Origin: Actinomycetota bacterium
GTDB taxonomy: Bacteria > Actinomycetota > Thermoleophilia > Gaiellales > Gaiellaceae
Length of the DNA: 7,153 nucleotides
Direction: 5' to 3'
Assembly (NCBI GenBank): GCA_013698195.1
Contig: JACCVK010000265.1
Span: 1 to 7,153 of the forward strand
A program made the position numbers and the translations under genes. Shown in pieces: positions 1 through 6,126 of the stretch. The notes below the pieces were generated by a model, which was not told the origin of the DNA, made no database searches, and was given only the letters and a program-made list of their open reading frames with translations. Each line of letters begins with the position of its first letter. Within the stretch, counting starts at the first letter, position 1.

Positions 1-23
1 CCTCAATACTCGACGTATTGGGG
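1..23. repeat. Inverted repeat (hairpin) at the left edge
   Basis: CCTCAATAC (1-9) pairs with GTATTGGGG (15-23) around a 5-base loop; eight pairs are Watson-Crick and one is a G:T wobble on the + strand RNA. No T-run follows, so it is not a classical intrinsic terminator. TGAGG at 28-32 could compete by pairing with CCTCA at 1-5. It may be the end of an upstream transcription unit or part of a leader for the carboxylase genes. The window edge hides the upstream context. Confidence 0.45.
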
Positions 24-134
24 CGACTGAGGACGCCGCATCGCGACGATCCAGCGCACCCCGGCGGCACAGAGCCTGTTTCGCCAAGCCCTCCTAACGC
101 ACAGTCTCCGCATATCGCCTTCAGCCACCTCGCG

Positions 135-141
135 GTAAGGT
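135..141 (+). promoter_or_regulatory. Ribosome binding site supporting the GTG start at 150
   Basis: GTAAGGT carries a TAAGG core that resembles the anti-anti-Shine-Dalgarno sequence, and it ends 8 bases before the GTG at 150. It favours this start over the TTG at 18 in the same frame. The TTG would add 44 residues rich in Pro, Ser and His with no family resemblance. Confidence 0.45.
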
Positions 142-149
142 CCCAGACC

Positions 150-1958
150 GTGCCGCGGCTCGTCGACACGACCATCCGCCTGCTCTCGCAGGAGCCTCTC
201 GCGGGTGCCCTGCCGACGGCAGAGATCCTGCGCGTCGCGGAGATCCTCGACCAGGCGGGATTCGCGTGCCTCGAGGTCTCCGGCGGCGGCGTGTTCGACG
301 CAACGGTGCGTCGTCGGGCCGAAACGCCCTGGGAGCGGATTCGCGCGATCAACGCGCGCGTCTCGACACCGCTCGGGATTGCGCTGCGCGGGAGGTTCCT
401 CGTGGGCTCGCAGCCCGTCGGCGGCGATATCGTCGGGCGCTTCGTCGCGTGCGCGGCGGAGAACGGTATCGAGGTCTTCCGGCTCCATGATCCGCTGAAC
501 GACGTCTCGAACCTGCGCGAGGCGGGGGCCGCGATCACGAACGCAGGTGGGGCGTTTCACGCGGGTCTCGTGTACAGCCCGGGACGTAGCGGAGTGACGG
601 ACGCAATGGTCGAGCAGGCGCGCAAGCTGCCCGGGCTCGGTGCGACGCGCGTGATCGTGAACGATCCGACCGGAGCGCTCTTCCCGCACCGCGCGCAGGA
701 GCTGGTCGCGCGGATCAAGGAAGCGAGCGGGCTCTCGGTCGGGTTCTACGTCCAGGGCGCCGCCGGCACGGGGCTTGCGGGGGCACTCGCAGCCGTCGAG
801 GCCGGGGCCGACCTCGTGGCGACAGCGGTATATCCCCTCGCCCTCACGCTGCATCGTGTGTCGGGTGAGTCGCTCGCCGAGTCGCTGGAGGGGCTCGGAC
901 ACGCGACGGGTGTCGAGACGGCTCGGCTCTGGGAGGCGTCCGACGTCATCGACGAGTACATCGGCGACGAGCCGGTCTCACCGGTCGCCCCTCGGATTGC
1001 CGTGCGTGCGGCGGAGTACGACCTTCCCTCTGGGCTCGTGGCGGCGCTCGACGTCCATCTCCGGGCCCACGCCGCCGAGGATCGCCTCGAGGAGGTGCTC
1101 GAAGAGGTGGGTCGTGTGCGCGCCGAAGCGGGCTGGCCGCCGCTCGCAGCGCCGATCGGCCAGATCCTGGCGAGCCAGGCACTGCTCCACGTTCTGGAGG
1201 CGCGCCGCTACGGGAGCGTGATCGATGAGTTCCGGGCGCTCGTCCAGGGCGCGTATGGGGAGACCCCCGAGCCCATCGACTCGACCGTGGAGCGCGCGGT
1301 GACGCTGCTTGCGCCTGCGACCACGATCGAGGATGAGCCGCTGACAGCCGAAGACGTGCGTGAGGCGGCCGAAGGGCTCGCGGCCAGCGAGGAGGAGCTT
1401 GTCCTGATCGCGATGTTCGGCTCCGACGCGGAGGAGCTCTTGCGCCGGATCCGCGCGCGCCATTCGCGCGAGTCGGCTCTCATCGCGGAGGACGCCGACG
1501 CCGAGCGCGCAGGCCGGATCCGGGAGATCGTGAAGATCGTGCAGGAGAGCGGTGTGGGCGAGATCGAGATCGAGGACGAGGGCATGCGCGTCTCGGTTCG
1601 TCGCGCAGATGAGCCGGCGCTGGCGGGGACGTCCGTGGCTGTCGCTGCTACCGACACGATGCAAGCTCCGGCCACCGACGGGGCTCCTGCGGGAGACGAG
1701 GTTCTCCGCGTCGAGTCGCCGATGGTCGGCGTCTTCTACCGTGCACCTAGCCCGGGAGCGCCCGCGTTCGTGAACGTCGGGGACACCGTCCTCCCTGAGC
1801 AGACGCTGTGCCTGATCGAGGCCATGAAGCTGTTCAACGAGCTCAAGTCTGAGGTCGCAGGCACGGTCCGCGCGATCCACATCGAGAACGGTCAGCCGGT
1901 CGAGTTCGGACAGCTGCTGTTCGAGGTCGAGTCGATGCTCGCGCCGCCCGCGGTCTAG
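150..1958 (+). CDS. accB: Degenerate carboxyltransferase barrel fused to AccB biotin carboxyl carrier protein
   Basis: This 602-residue protein has two parts. Residues about 4-440 follow the PycB/OadA/transcarboxylase-5S family: DTTIR (6-10), TPWERIRAIN (59-68), AAENGIEVFR (102-111), NDV (117-119), and the conserved carboxylase tail with a ...DRLEEVLEEVGRVRAEAGWP-type stretch. Residues about 454-602 are a full AccB: the short N-terminal helix-strand module, an Ala/Pro/Thr linker, then the lipoyl/biotinyl domain from M525 with the SPGAP thumb and EAMK, K560 being the biotin site. The barrel has lost its catalytic residues: Leu11 replaces the metal-binding Asp of RDxHQ, Asn171 the carbamylated Lys of the IKDMAG motif, Tyr200 and Gln202 the two His of HTH, and Gly239 stands where the catalytic Thr is expected. 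I infer a non-catalytic scaffold carrying a working biotin arm, loaded by AccC encoded 15 bases downstream. The GTG start gives the N-terminus usual for the family; a TTG at 18 is less likely. Confidence 0.85.
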   Translation: MPRLVDTTIRLLSQEPLAGALPTAEILRVAEILDQAGFACLEVSGGGVFDATVRRRAETPWERIRAINARVSTPLGIALRGRFLVGSQPVGGDIVGRFVACAAENGIEVFRLHDPLNDVSNLREAGAAITNAGGAFHAGLVYSPGRSGVTDAMVEQARKLPGLGATRVIVNDPTGALFPHRAQELVARIKEASGLSVGFYVQGAAGTGLAGALAAVEAGADLVATAVYPLALTLHRVSGESLAESLEGLGHATGVETARLWEASDVIDEYIGDEPVSPVAPRIAVRAAEYDLPSGLVAALDVHLRAHAAEDRLEEVLEEVGRVRAEAGWPPLAAPIGQILASQALLHVLEARRYGSVIDEFRALVQGAYGETPEPIDSTVERAVTLLAPATTIEDEPLTAEDVREAAEGLAASEEELVLIAMFGSDAEELLRRIRARHSRESALIAEDADAERAGRIREIVKIVQESGVGEIEIEDEGMRVSVRRADEPALAGTSVAVAATDTMQAPATDGAPAGDEVLRVESPMVGVFYRAPSPGAPAFVNVGDTVLPEQTLCLIEAMKLFNELKSEVAGTVRAIHIENGQPVEFGQLLFEVESMLAPPAV

Positions 1959-1973
1959 GCAGGCGTCCGCGCG

Positions 1974-3332
1974 ATGTTCTCCCGCGTGCTGGTCGCGAAC
2001 CGTGGCGAGATCGCCGTGCGTGCGATCCGCGCGTTGCACGAGCTCGGCGTCGAAGCCGTGGCGGTCTACTCGACTGCGGACTCAGACGCATTGCACGTGT
2101 CGCTCGCCGATCGGGCGGTGTGCGTCGGCCCGCCCACCGCGGCCCAGAGCTACCTGCGGATTCCCAGCGTGATCGCCGCCGCCGAGACGACGGGCTGCGA
2201 CGCGATCCACCCCGGCTACGGCTTCCTGGCGGAGAACCCGACGTTCGTCCGCGCGTGCGAGGACAGCGACATCGTCTTCATCGGGCCGTCTGCCGAGGTC
2301 ATGGAGCGCATGGGCGACAAGGTGCGCGCGAAGGAGGAGATGCACGCTGCGGGCCTCCCGCTGGTCCCTGGTACGAACGACGCGAAAGGCCTCGAGGAGC
2401 TGCGGAGCGCGGCGCGCGAGGCCGGTTTCCCCGTCTTGCTCAAGGCATCCGCAGGGGGCGGGGGCAAGGGCATGCGGCTCGTTGAGAGCGAGGACGACAT
2501 GGAGAGCGCGTTTACGAATGCGTCCGCGGAGGCGCAGGCCGCCTTCGGCGACGGCACGCTCTACCTCGAGAAGGCGATCTCGCCTGCCCGCCACGTCGAG
2601 ATCCAGGTTCTCTGCGACGCGGCCGGAAATGTGCTGACGTTGGGCGAGCGCGAGTGCTCGATCCAGCGTCGCCATCAGAAGCTCGTCGAGGAATCTCCGT
2701 CCTCGGCGCTCGATGAGACGACGCGCGAAGAGATGGAAGCGGCTGTCGAGCGCGCGTGCAAGACGATCGGCTACCGCAACGCGGGCACGTTCGAGTTCCT
2801 CCTTGGGCCCGAAGGCGGCTTCTACTTCATCGAGGTGAACTGCAGGCTCCAGGTCGAGCATCCCGTGAGCGAGCTCGTCACCGGCATCGACATCGTCCGT
2901 CAGCAGATCCAGATCGCGGCCGGTGACGAGCTCGAGCTCACCGGACGGGCTCCTCGTCGCGGGCACGCCATCGAGATGCGGATCAACGCTGAGGATCCCG
3001 CGCGCGGCTTCGCACCGGCGCCGGGTACGGTGCACCGCTTCCGGCCGCCACTCGGGCCTGGCATCCGCGTGGACACGGCGACGAGCGACGGCAGCGAGAT
3101 CCCGCCCTACTACGACTCGATGATCGCGAAGGTGATCGTCTGGGACGAGACGCGCGTCGCCGCGATCGCGCGAGCAACGCGGGCGCTCGAGGAGCTCGAG
3201 ATCGACGGCATCCCTACGACGAGGGAGGTCTTACTCGACGTCCTTCGCTCGAAGGCGTTCCAGACCGGCGACTACTCAACTGCAACCCTCGGCGAGCTCC
3301 AGGGCAAAGTGCCGTCGCTCTCACCGGCATGA
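1974..3332 (+). CDS. accC: Biotin carboxylase subunit of acetyl/acyl-CoA carboxylase
   Basis: AccC uses ATP and bicarbonate to carboxylate the biotin on the carrier protein, the first half-reaction of acyl-CoA carboxylase in the cytosol. The 452 residues match the usual length of about 450. The order is standard: N-terminal domain starting VLVANRGEIAVR, HPGYGFLAEN (79-88), K116 of the ATP-grasp domain, the glycine-rich loop GGGGKG (161-166), RRHQK with K236, and the active-site strand IEVNCRLQVEH (286-296) containing E287, N289, R291, Q293 and E295. All key residues are present. One small oddity is Cys290, where Thr, Pro or Ala is usual. The ATG at 1974 lies 15 bases after the carrier gene, with an AGGCAGG-like site before it, so the two are probably one transcript and give equal access to enzyme and carrier. 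The C-terminal domain is complete. Confidence 0.96.
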   Translation: MFSRVLVANRGEIAVRAIRALHELGVEAVAVYSTADSDALHVSLADRAVCVGPPTAAQSYLRIPSVIAAAETTGCDAIHPGYGFLAENPTFVRACEDSDIVFIGPSAEVMERMGDKVRAKEEMHAAGLPLVPGTNDAKGLEELRSAAREAGFPVLLKASAGGGGKGMRLVESEDDMESAFTNASAEAQAAFGDGTLYLEKAISPARHVEIQVLCDAAGNVLTLGERECSIQRRHQKLVEESPSSALDETTREEMEAAVERACKTIGYRNAGTFEFLLGPEGGFYFIEVNCRLQVEHPVSELVTGIDIVRQQIQIAAGDELELTGRAPRRGHAIEMRINAEDPARGFAPAPGTVHRFRPPLGPGIRVDTATSDGSEIPPYYDSMIAKVIVWDETRVAAIARATRALEELEIDGIPTTREVLLDVLRSKAFQTGDYSTATLGELQGKVPSLSPA

Positions 3333-3342
3333 GCGGGCCAGC

Positions 3343-3729
3343 GTGACGGCTACCGGCCGCCGCGCAAGCCGGCGTACGGCGCTCTTCCTTCTCTACCAAT
3401 GGGATCTGATCGGGCAGCCGCTCGCCTCGCTGTACGAGGGGACCCCCGATGAGTTCGCTGTCTCGCTGGCCGGTGCGGTGTCCGAGCGAGCCGAGGCGCT
3501 CGATCGCCGGATCACGGAAACGTCCGACGAGTGGCCCGCCGACCGGCTGGGTACGCTCGAGCGGAACGTTCTGCGGATCGGCGTCTACGAGCTCGAGGAG
3601 GGGACGGTGCCGCGCGAAGTGGCGATCAACGAGGCAGTCGTGCTCGCGAAGCGCTACGCGTCGGAGGACGCGGCCAAGCTCGTGAACGGGATCCTGGCTC
3701 GCATCGCACGGGAAGTCGAACCGGCATGA
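3343..3729 (+). CDS. nusB: Transcription antitermination factor NusB
   Basis: NusB binds boxA RNA with NusE (ribosomal protein S10) and supports antitermination of rRNA operons. The 128-residue all-helical protein shows the family pattern: an Arg-rich N-terminus (RRASRRTA) for RNA contact, LLYQWDL (16-22), a central W64, ERNVLRIGVYEL (73-84), VPREVAINEAVVLAKRYA (89-106) and LVNGIL (113-118). The start is GTG, 10 bases after the accC stop, with only a weak ribosome site, so translation is probably coupled to accC. Its place after carboxylase genes is common in Gram-positive bacteria and actinobacteria. The gene looks complete and normal. Confidence 0.95.
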   Translation: MTATGRRASRRTALFLLYQWDLIGQPLASLYEGTPDEFAVSLAGAVSERAEALDRRITETSDEWPADRLGTLERNVLRIGVYELEEGTVPREVAINEAVVLAKRYASEDAAKLVNGILARIAREVEPA

Positions 3730-3731
3730 CG

Positions 3732-3760
3732 ACGTCGTGGGCGAAACCGGGTTTCGACGT
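3732..3760. repeat. Palindromic element between nusB and the xseB-like gene
   Basis: CGAAACCGGGTTTCG (3742-3756) is an odd-length perfect palindrome with seven paired bases each side of one central G. An outer pair, ACGTCG (3732-3737) and CGACGT (3755-3760), can extend or compete with it. No T-run follows. It could be an RNA hairpin that affects the mRNA between two genes, or a protein-binding palindrome. No factor can be assigned from sequence alone. Confidence 0.4.
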
Positions 3761-3778
3761 TGCGACCGAGCCGCACGC

Positions 3779-3786
3779 GAGGAGGG
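3779..3786 (+). promoter_or_regulatory. Strong Shine-Dalgarno site deciding the xseB-like start
   Basis: GAGGAGGG ends 4 bases before the ATG at 3791. It is the clearest ribosome site in the window. It selects the ATG over the in-frame GTG at 3737, which would add 18 residues and begin inside the preceding palindrome. Confidence 0.7.
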
Positions 3787-3790
3787 CCGC

Positions 3791-4018
3791 ATGAGCTCGG
3801 TGGACGAAGCGCTCGCTCGCGCCGAAGAGCTTCTCGCGTCGTTGAACGCGCGCCGCGACGAGCTCGAGAAGCTGGCGAAGGCTCCAGACCTCGACGCCGA
3901 TGCCGCCGTCGAGGCGATCGCGGAGCTGGCAGAGCTCGCGAAGCAGATCGAGGCGGAGCTGACGCGCGCGCGCGGTCTCGCCGACGCAGGAGCGACCGGC
4001 GCGGATGCCGGTTCGTAG
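3791..4018 (+). CDS. xseB: Small coiled-coil protein, possible divergent exodeoxyribonuclease VII small subunit (XseB-like)
   Basis: This is a 75-residue acidic, Ala/Glu/Leu-rich, almost wholly helical protein. The N-terminal heptad-like run DEALARAEELLASL (residues about 5-18) and a second helix around AELAELAKQIEAELTRAR are separated by DLDADA. XseB has the same plan: a helix starting ...EALxxLEEI, a DLPLEE turn, then ...xELAKxCxxxLxxAE. Length and position fit too, because xseB often sits just before ispA. XseB caps the long coiled coils of XseA in exonuclease VII, which degrades single-stranded DNA. However, the family's characteristic ES(G)xLxLEE core is poor and no xseA lies nearby, so the assignment rests partly on position. 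It could be an unrelated coiled-coil protein. It overlaps the next gene by 14 bases, which suggests coupled translation. Confidence 0.5.
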   Translation: MSSVDEALARAEELLASLNARRDELEKLAKAPDLDADAAVEAIAELAELAKQIEAELTRARGLADAGATGADAGS

Positions 4019-4781
4019 CGCGGAGGAGCTGCACCAGGCGATCGAGGCGTACCTCGACGCGCTTCCGCTGACGAACGAGCTCGGCGGCCTCGAGGATTCG
4101 CTCCGCTATTCGCTCGACTCCGGCGGAAAGCGAATCCGGCCGATTCTCTGCCTCGCAGTCACGGAGGCAGCCGGTGGTTCCGTCGAGACCGCACTCCCAG
4201 CGGCGACCGCGGTCGAGCTCGTGCACACGTTCTCGCTCGTGCACGACGACCTGCCGGCACTGGACGACGACGCCGAGCGACGAGGTCGTCCGAGCACCCA
4301 TGTCGCGTTCGGCGAGGGTGTCGCGCTGCTCGCCGGCGATGCGCTGCTGTCGGAGGCGTTTCGGCTCGTCCTCGACTACGAGCGACCGGAGCCGGCGCGT
4401 GAGCTCGTCCAGGCGACGCTCGGGATGATCGGCGGCCAGTACCTCGACATCACCGGAGACAACTCCGATCTTGCAGACCTGCACCGGCTGAAGACCGGAC
4501 AGCTCTTCTCGGCCGCAGTCGGCCTCGGGCTCTGGGTGGCGGGGACGAGCGAGGCAGAGCGGACTCCGTGGCGCGCGTTCGGCGCCGAGCTCGGGCTTCT
4601 CTTTCAGGTCGTGGACGACATCCTCGACGGAGACGGCTTCGCGGAGCGTCTTGGCGTCGAGGGAGCCCGGAAACTCGCGGACACCGCAGCCGATCGCGCG
4701 CGGGAACAGCTCGCCTCGATCTCGGCAGACACGGTGACGCTGGGTGAGCTCCTCGACGGCATCGTCGCCAGGACCGGTTGA
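4005..4781 (+). CDS. ispA: Short-chain polyprenyl diphosphate synthase (farnesyl/geranylgeranyl type), shortened
   Basis: The enzyme condenses isopentenyl diphosphate with allylic diphosphates to make FPP or GGPP for quinones, carotenoids and cell-wall lipid carrier. Visible motifs are GGKRIRP (40-46), the first Asp-rich motif DDLPALDDD (81-89) followed by RRG, GGQYLD (143-148), HRLKTGQL (160-167) and the second Asp-rich motif FQVVDDILD (200-208). Phe76, five residues before the first Asp, and the two-residue insert in that motif suggest a short-chain (C15-C20) product. The protein is 258 residues, against about 290-300 for the family. The missing part lies just after DDILD: the usual segment with LGKxxGxDxxxxKxTYP is replaced by GDGFAERLGVEGAR, so the diphosphate-contacting Lys is absent. 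The frame is intact on both sides, so this looks like an in-frame loss. The ATG lies inside the end of the preceding gene. dxs, a common downstream partner, is not present. Confidence 0.9.
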   Translation: MPVRSAEELHQAIEAYLDALPLTNELGGLEDSLRYSLDSGGKRIRPILCLAVTEAAGGSVETALPAATAVELVHTFSLVHDDLPALDDDAERRGRPSTHVAFGEGVALLAGDALLSEAFRLVLDYERPEPARELVQATLGMIGGQYLDITGDNSDLADLHRLKTGQLFSAAVGLGLWVAGTSEAERTPWRAFGAELGLLFQVVDDILDGDGFAERLGVEGARKLADTAADRAREQLASISADTVTLGELLDGIVARTG

Positions 4782-4784
4782 CGA

Positions 4785-4813
4785 TCGACGACTCGCTCGT
4801 TCCGGCTAGCATC
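4785..4813 (+). promoter_or_regulatory. Candidate sigma-70-type promoter upstream of the NlpC/P60-like gene
   Basis: TCGACG (4785-4790) matches five of six positions of a TTGACN-type -35, and TAGCAT (4808-4813) fits a TANNNT -10, with a 17-base spacer. It lies in the only inter-gene gap near 100 bases (4782-4882) and would give a 5' leader of roughly 60 bases. Such matches arise by chance, so this is tentative. If real, it gives the second half of the cluster its own transcription start. Confidence 0.35.
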
Positions 4814-4882
4814 TGACCCGCTTACGAACAGACCAGGGTCGCGGTCCGACGCACGTGTCGCGCTGCCCGTCGTTCTCCTCCT

Positions 4883-5269
4883 ATGCCAAACCTCCGCCGC
4901 AGATTCCTGCTCGCGTTCGCTCTTGTTGCGATCGCCCTCGTCGTTGCCACTCCGCTCGTCGCCGCCCCTGTCGGACGACAGGAGCCGGCTGCGGCGGCCA
5001 AGCCGCGTCCGTTGGCGAGCCACCCGGTTCCGCGCCGCGTACCGAAGCCCACCCTCGGGGATTCCGGCCGGCGCGTGGCGCGGGGCAGGCTGCGTGCCGG
5101 TGACGTCCTCGTCTTCAGCGGGCTCGGCCACGTCGGTCTCTACATCGGTCGCGGGCGGATGGTGCACGCGCCGTACTCCGGACGCCGCGTCGAGATCGTG
5201 ACGCTCTCCCGGTCGCACTACCGGAGTCGCCTGGCGGGCGTTCGGCGTTTTGCCAAATCCTCCTACTAG
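4883..5269 (+). CDS. Secreted NlpC/P60-like protein lacking the catalytic cysteine
   Basis: This 128-residue protein starts with a signal peptide: RRR (5-7), a hydrophobic run of Leu/Ala/Val (8-22) and a likely cleavage near VAA (26-28). A Pro/Arg/Ala-rich stretch follows. Residues about 70-125 match the C-terminal half of NlpC/P60 peptidoglycan peptidases: LRAGDVLVF (70-78), GHVGLYIG with His83, MVHAP with His95, and SHYRSRLAGVRRF near the end. The N-terminal half of that fold, with the DCSG nucleophile motif, is absent; the whole protein has no Cys, and neither other forward frame encodes the missing piece. It may be a non-catalytic wall-binding remnant or a decaying gene. No Shine-Dalgarno site is visible: the bases before the ATG are pyrimidine-rich (CTCCTCCT), so the start is uncertain, although the signal peptide supports it. 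The cell-wall role is inferred from family resemblance only. Confidence 0.65.
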   Translation: MPNLRRRFLLAFALVAIALVVATPLVAAPVGRQEPAAAAKPRPLASHPVPRRVPKPTLGDSGRRVARGRLRAGDVLVFSGLGHVGLYIGRGRMVHAPYSGRRVEIVTLSRSHYRSRLAGVRRFAKSSY

Positions 5270-5361
5270 AGAGGCCGCACCATCATCATTCGCTCGATGG
5301 AGCACGGCCGAGAGACCACGATTCCGGCGGTGCGGCTCCTGTGCGCGACGGCATCGTGAAG

Positions 5362-6126
5362 ATGCGCCTCGACGCGCTCCTGGTGGAGCGAGGGCTCGCG
5401 GAGAGCAGGAGTCAGGCGCAGGCCCTCGTGCTCGCGGGGCTTGTGCGCGGCTATTCGAAGCCCGGGCAGCAGGTGGACGAGGCCGTCGCCCTCTCGGTGG
5501 ACGCGCCCGCGCGATACGTCTCGCGCGGTGGCGAGAAGCTCCGGAATGCGCTCGACGCGCTCGGCGTCGCGGTGGAAGACCGGGACGCGGCAGACATCGG
5601 CGCCTCGACCGGCGGGTTCACCGACTGCCTGCTTCAGGCAGGTGCGGCTCGAGTCGCCTCGATCGACGTCGGCTACGGGCAACTCCACCCGCGACTGCGT
5701 GCGGATCCGCGCGTGACGGTTCTGGAGCGCACGAACGCACGAAACGTGCGCGAGCTCCCTTTCGCTCCCGAGCTCGTGGTCTGCGACGTCTCGTTCATCA
5801 GTGCGACGAAGGTGTTGCCGCCCGTTCTCTCGCTCGCAGCGCCCGGGTGGGAGGCACTCGTCCTTGTGAAGCCTCAGTTCGAGGCCGAGCGACGAGACGT
5901 CGGAAAAGGCGTCGTCCGCGATCCGGAAGTGTGGAGAAAGACGCTCCGAAGAGTCACCGAAGCCGCATGGGAGTGGGATGGAGCCACGGTCGGCGTCGTA
6001 GACTCAGGGTTACCGGGCCCGAAGGGGAACCGGGAGTTCTTCGTCCACCTCGTCGACCGCGCTGCGGCCGCCGACCCCCATGACATCGACCGCTGGATCG
6101 CCGAAGCCACCCGTGACCTCCCGTAG
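5362..6126 (+). CDS. tlyA: TlyA-family rRNA 2'-O-methyltransferase (S4 + FtsJ domains)
   Basis: TlyA proteins methylate ribose 2'-hydroxyls of rRNA; the mycobacterial member modifies 16S and 23S rRNA and sets capreomycin sensitivity. Residues 1-50 form an S4 RNA-binding domain (MRLDALLVERGLAESRSQAQ). A YVSRGGEKL linker (52-60) follows, then a Rossmann-like methyltransferase with the SAM loop DIGASTGGFTD (78-88), CDVSFIS (141-147), LVKPQFE (168-174), VGKGVVRD (180-187) and GPKGNREFF (219-227). K59, D142, K170 and E225 fit the K-D-K-E catalytic tetrad of the FtsJ fold. The length of 254 is normal. The ATG at 5362 gives the family N-terminus; the in-frame GTGs at 5356 and 5341 are alternatives and add 2 or 7 residues. 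tlyA-nadK-recN is a widely conserved order. Older 'hemolysin' labels for this family are probably misleading. Confidence 0.94.
   Translation: MRLDALLVERGLAESRSQAQALVLAGLVRGYSKPGQQVDEAVALSVDAPARYVSRGGEKLRNALDALGVAVEDRDAADIGASTGGFTDCLLQAGAARVASIDVGYGQLHPRLRADPRVTVLERTNARNVRELPFAPELVVCDVSFISATKVLPPVLSLAAPGWEALVLVKPQFEAERRDVGKGVVRDPEVWRKTLRRVTEAAWEWDGATVGVVDSGLPGPKGNREFFVHLVDRAAAADPHDIDRWIAEATRDLP

Noticed and set aside
3..902. Long open frame on the - strand opposite the carboxyltransferase domain
   Set aside because: Its product is Arg/Asp/Glu-rich with no recognisable motif, and it lies antisense to a clear family match; such frames are expected in high-GC DNA.
978..2039. 353-residue open frame on the - strand
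   Set aside because: It spans the junction of two well-supported + strand genes and its composition is that of a GC-rich antisense shadow.
4778..4813. TTGACG at 4778-4783 as the -35 box for the TAGCAT at 4808
   Set aside because: The spacer would be 24 bases, too long for a sigma-70-type promoter; TCGACG at 4785 gives 17.
4883..5269. Frameshift as the explanation for the missing NlpC/P60 nucleophile half
   Set aside because: Neither of the other two forward frames upstream encodes a DCSG-like segment, so sequence is absent rather than out of frame.
5273..5309. GGCCG...CGGCC inverted pair after the NlpC/P60-like gene, considered as a terminator
   Set aside because: Only five pairs around a loop of more than 25 bases with no T-run; likely chance in GC-rich DNA.
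5250..6083. 277-residue + strand frame overlapping tlyA
   Set aside because: Extremely Arg-rich, no family resemblance, and it overlaps the clear TlyA coding frame nearly throughout.
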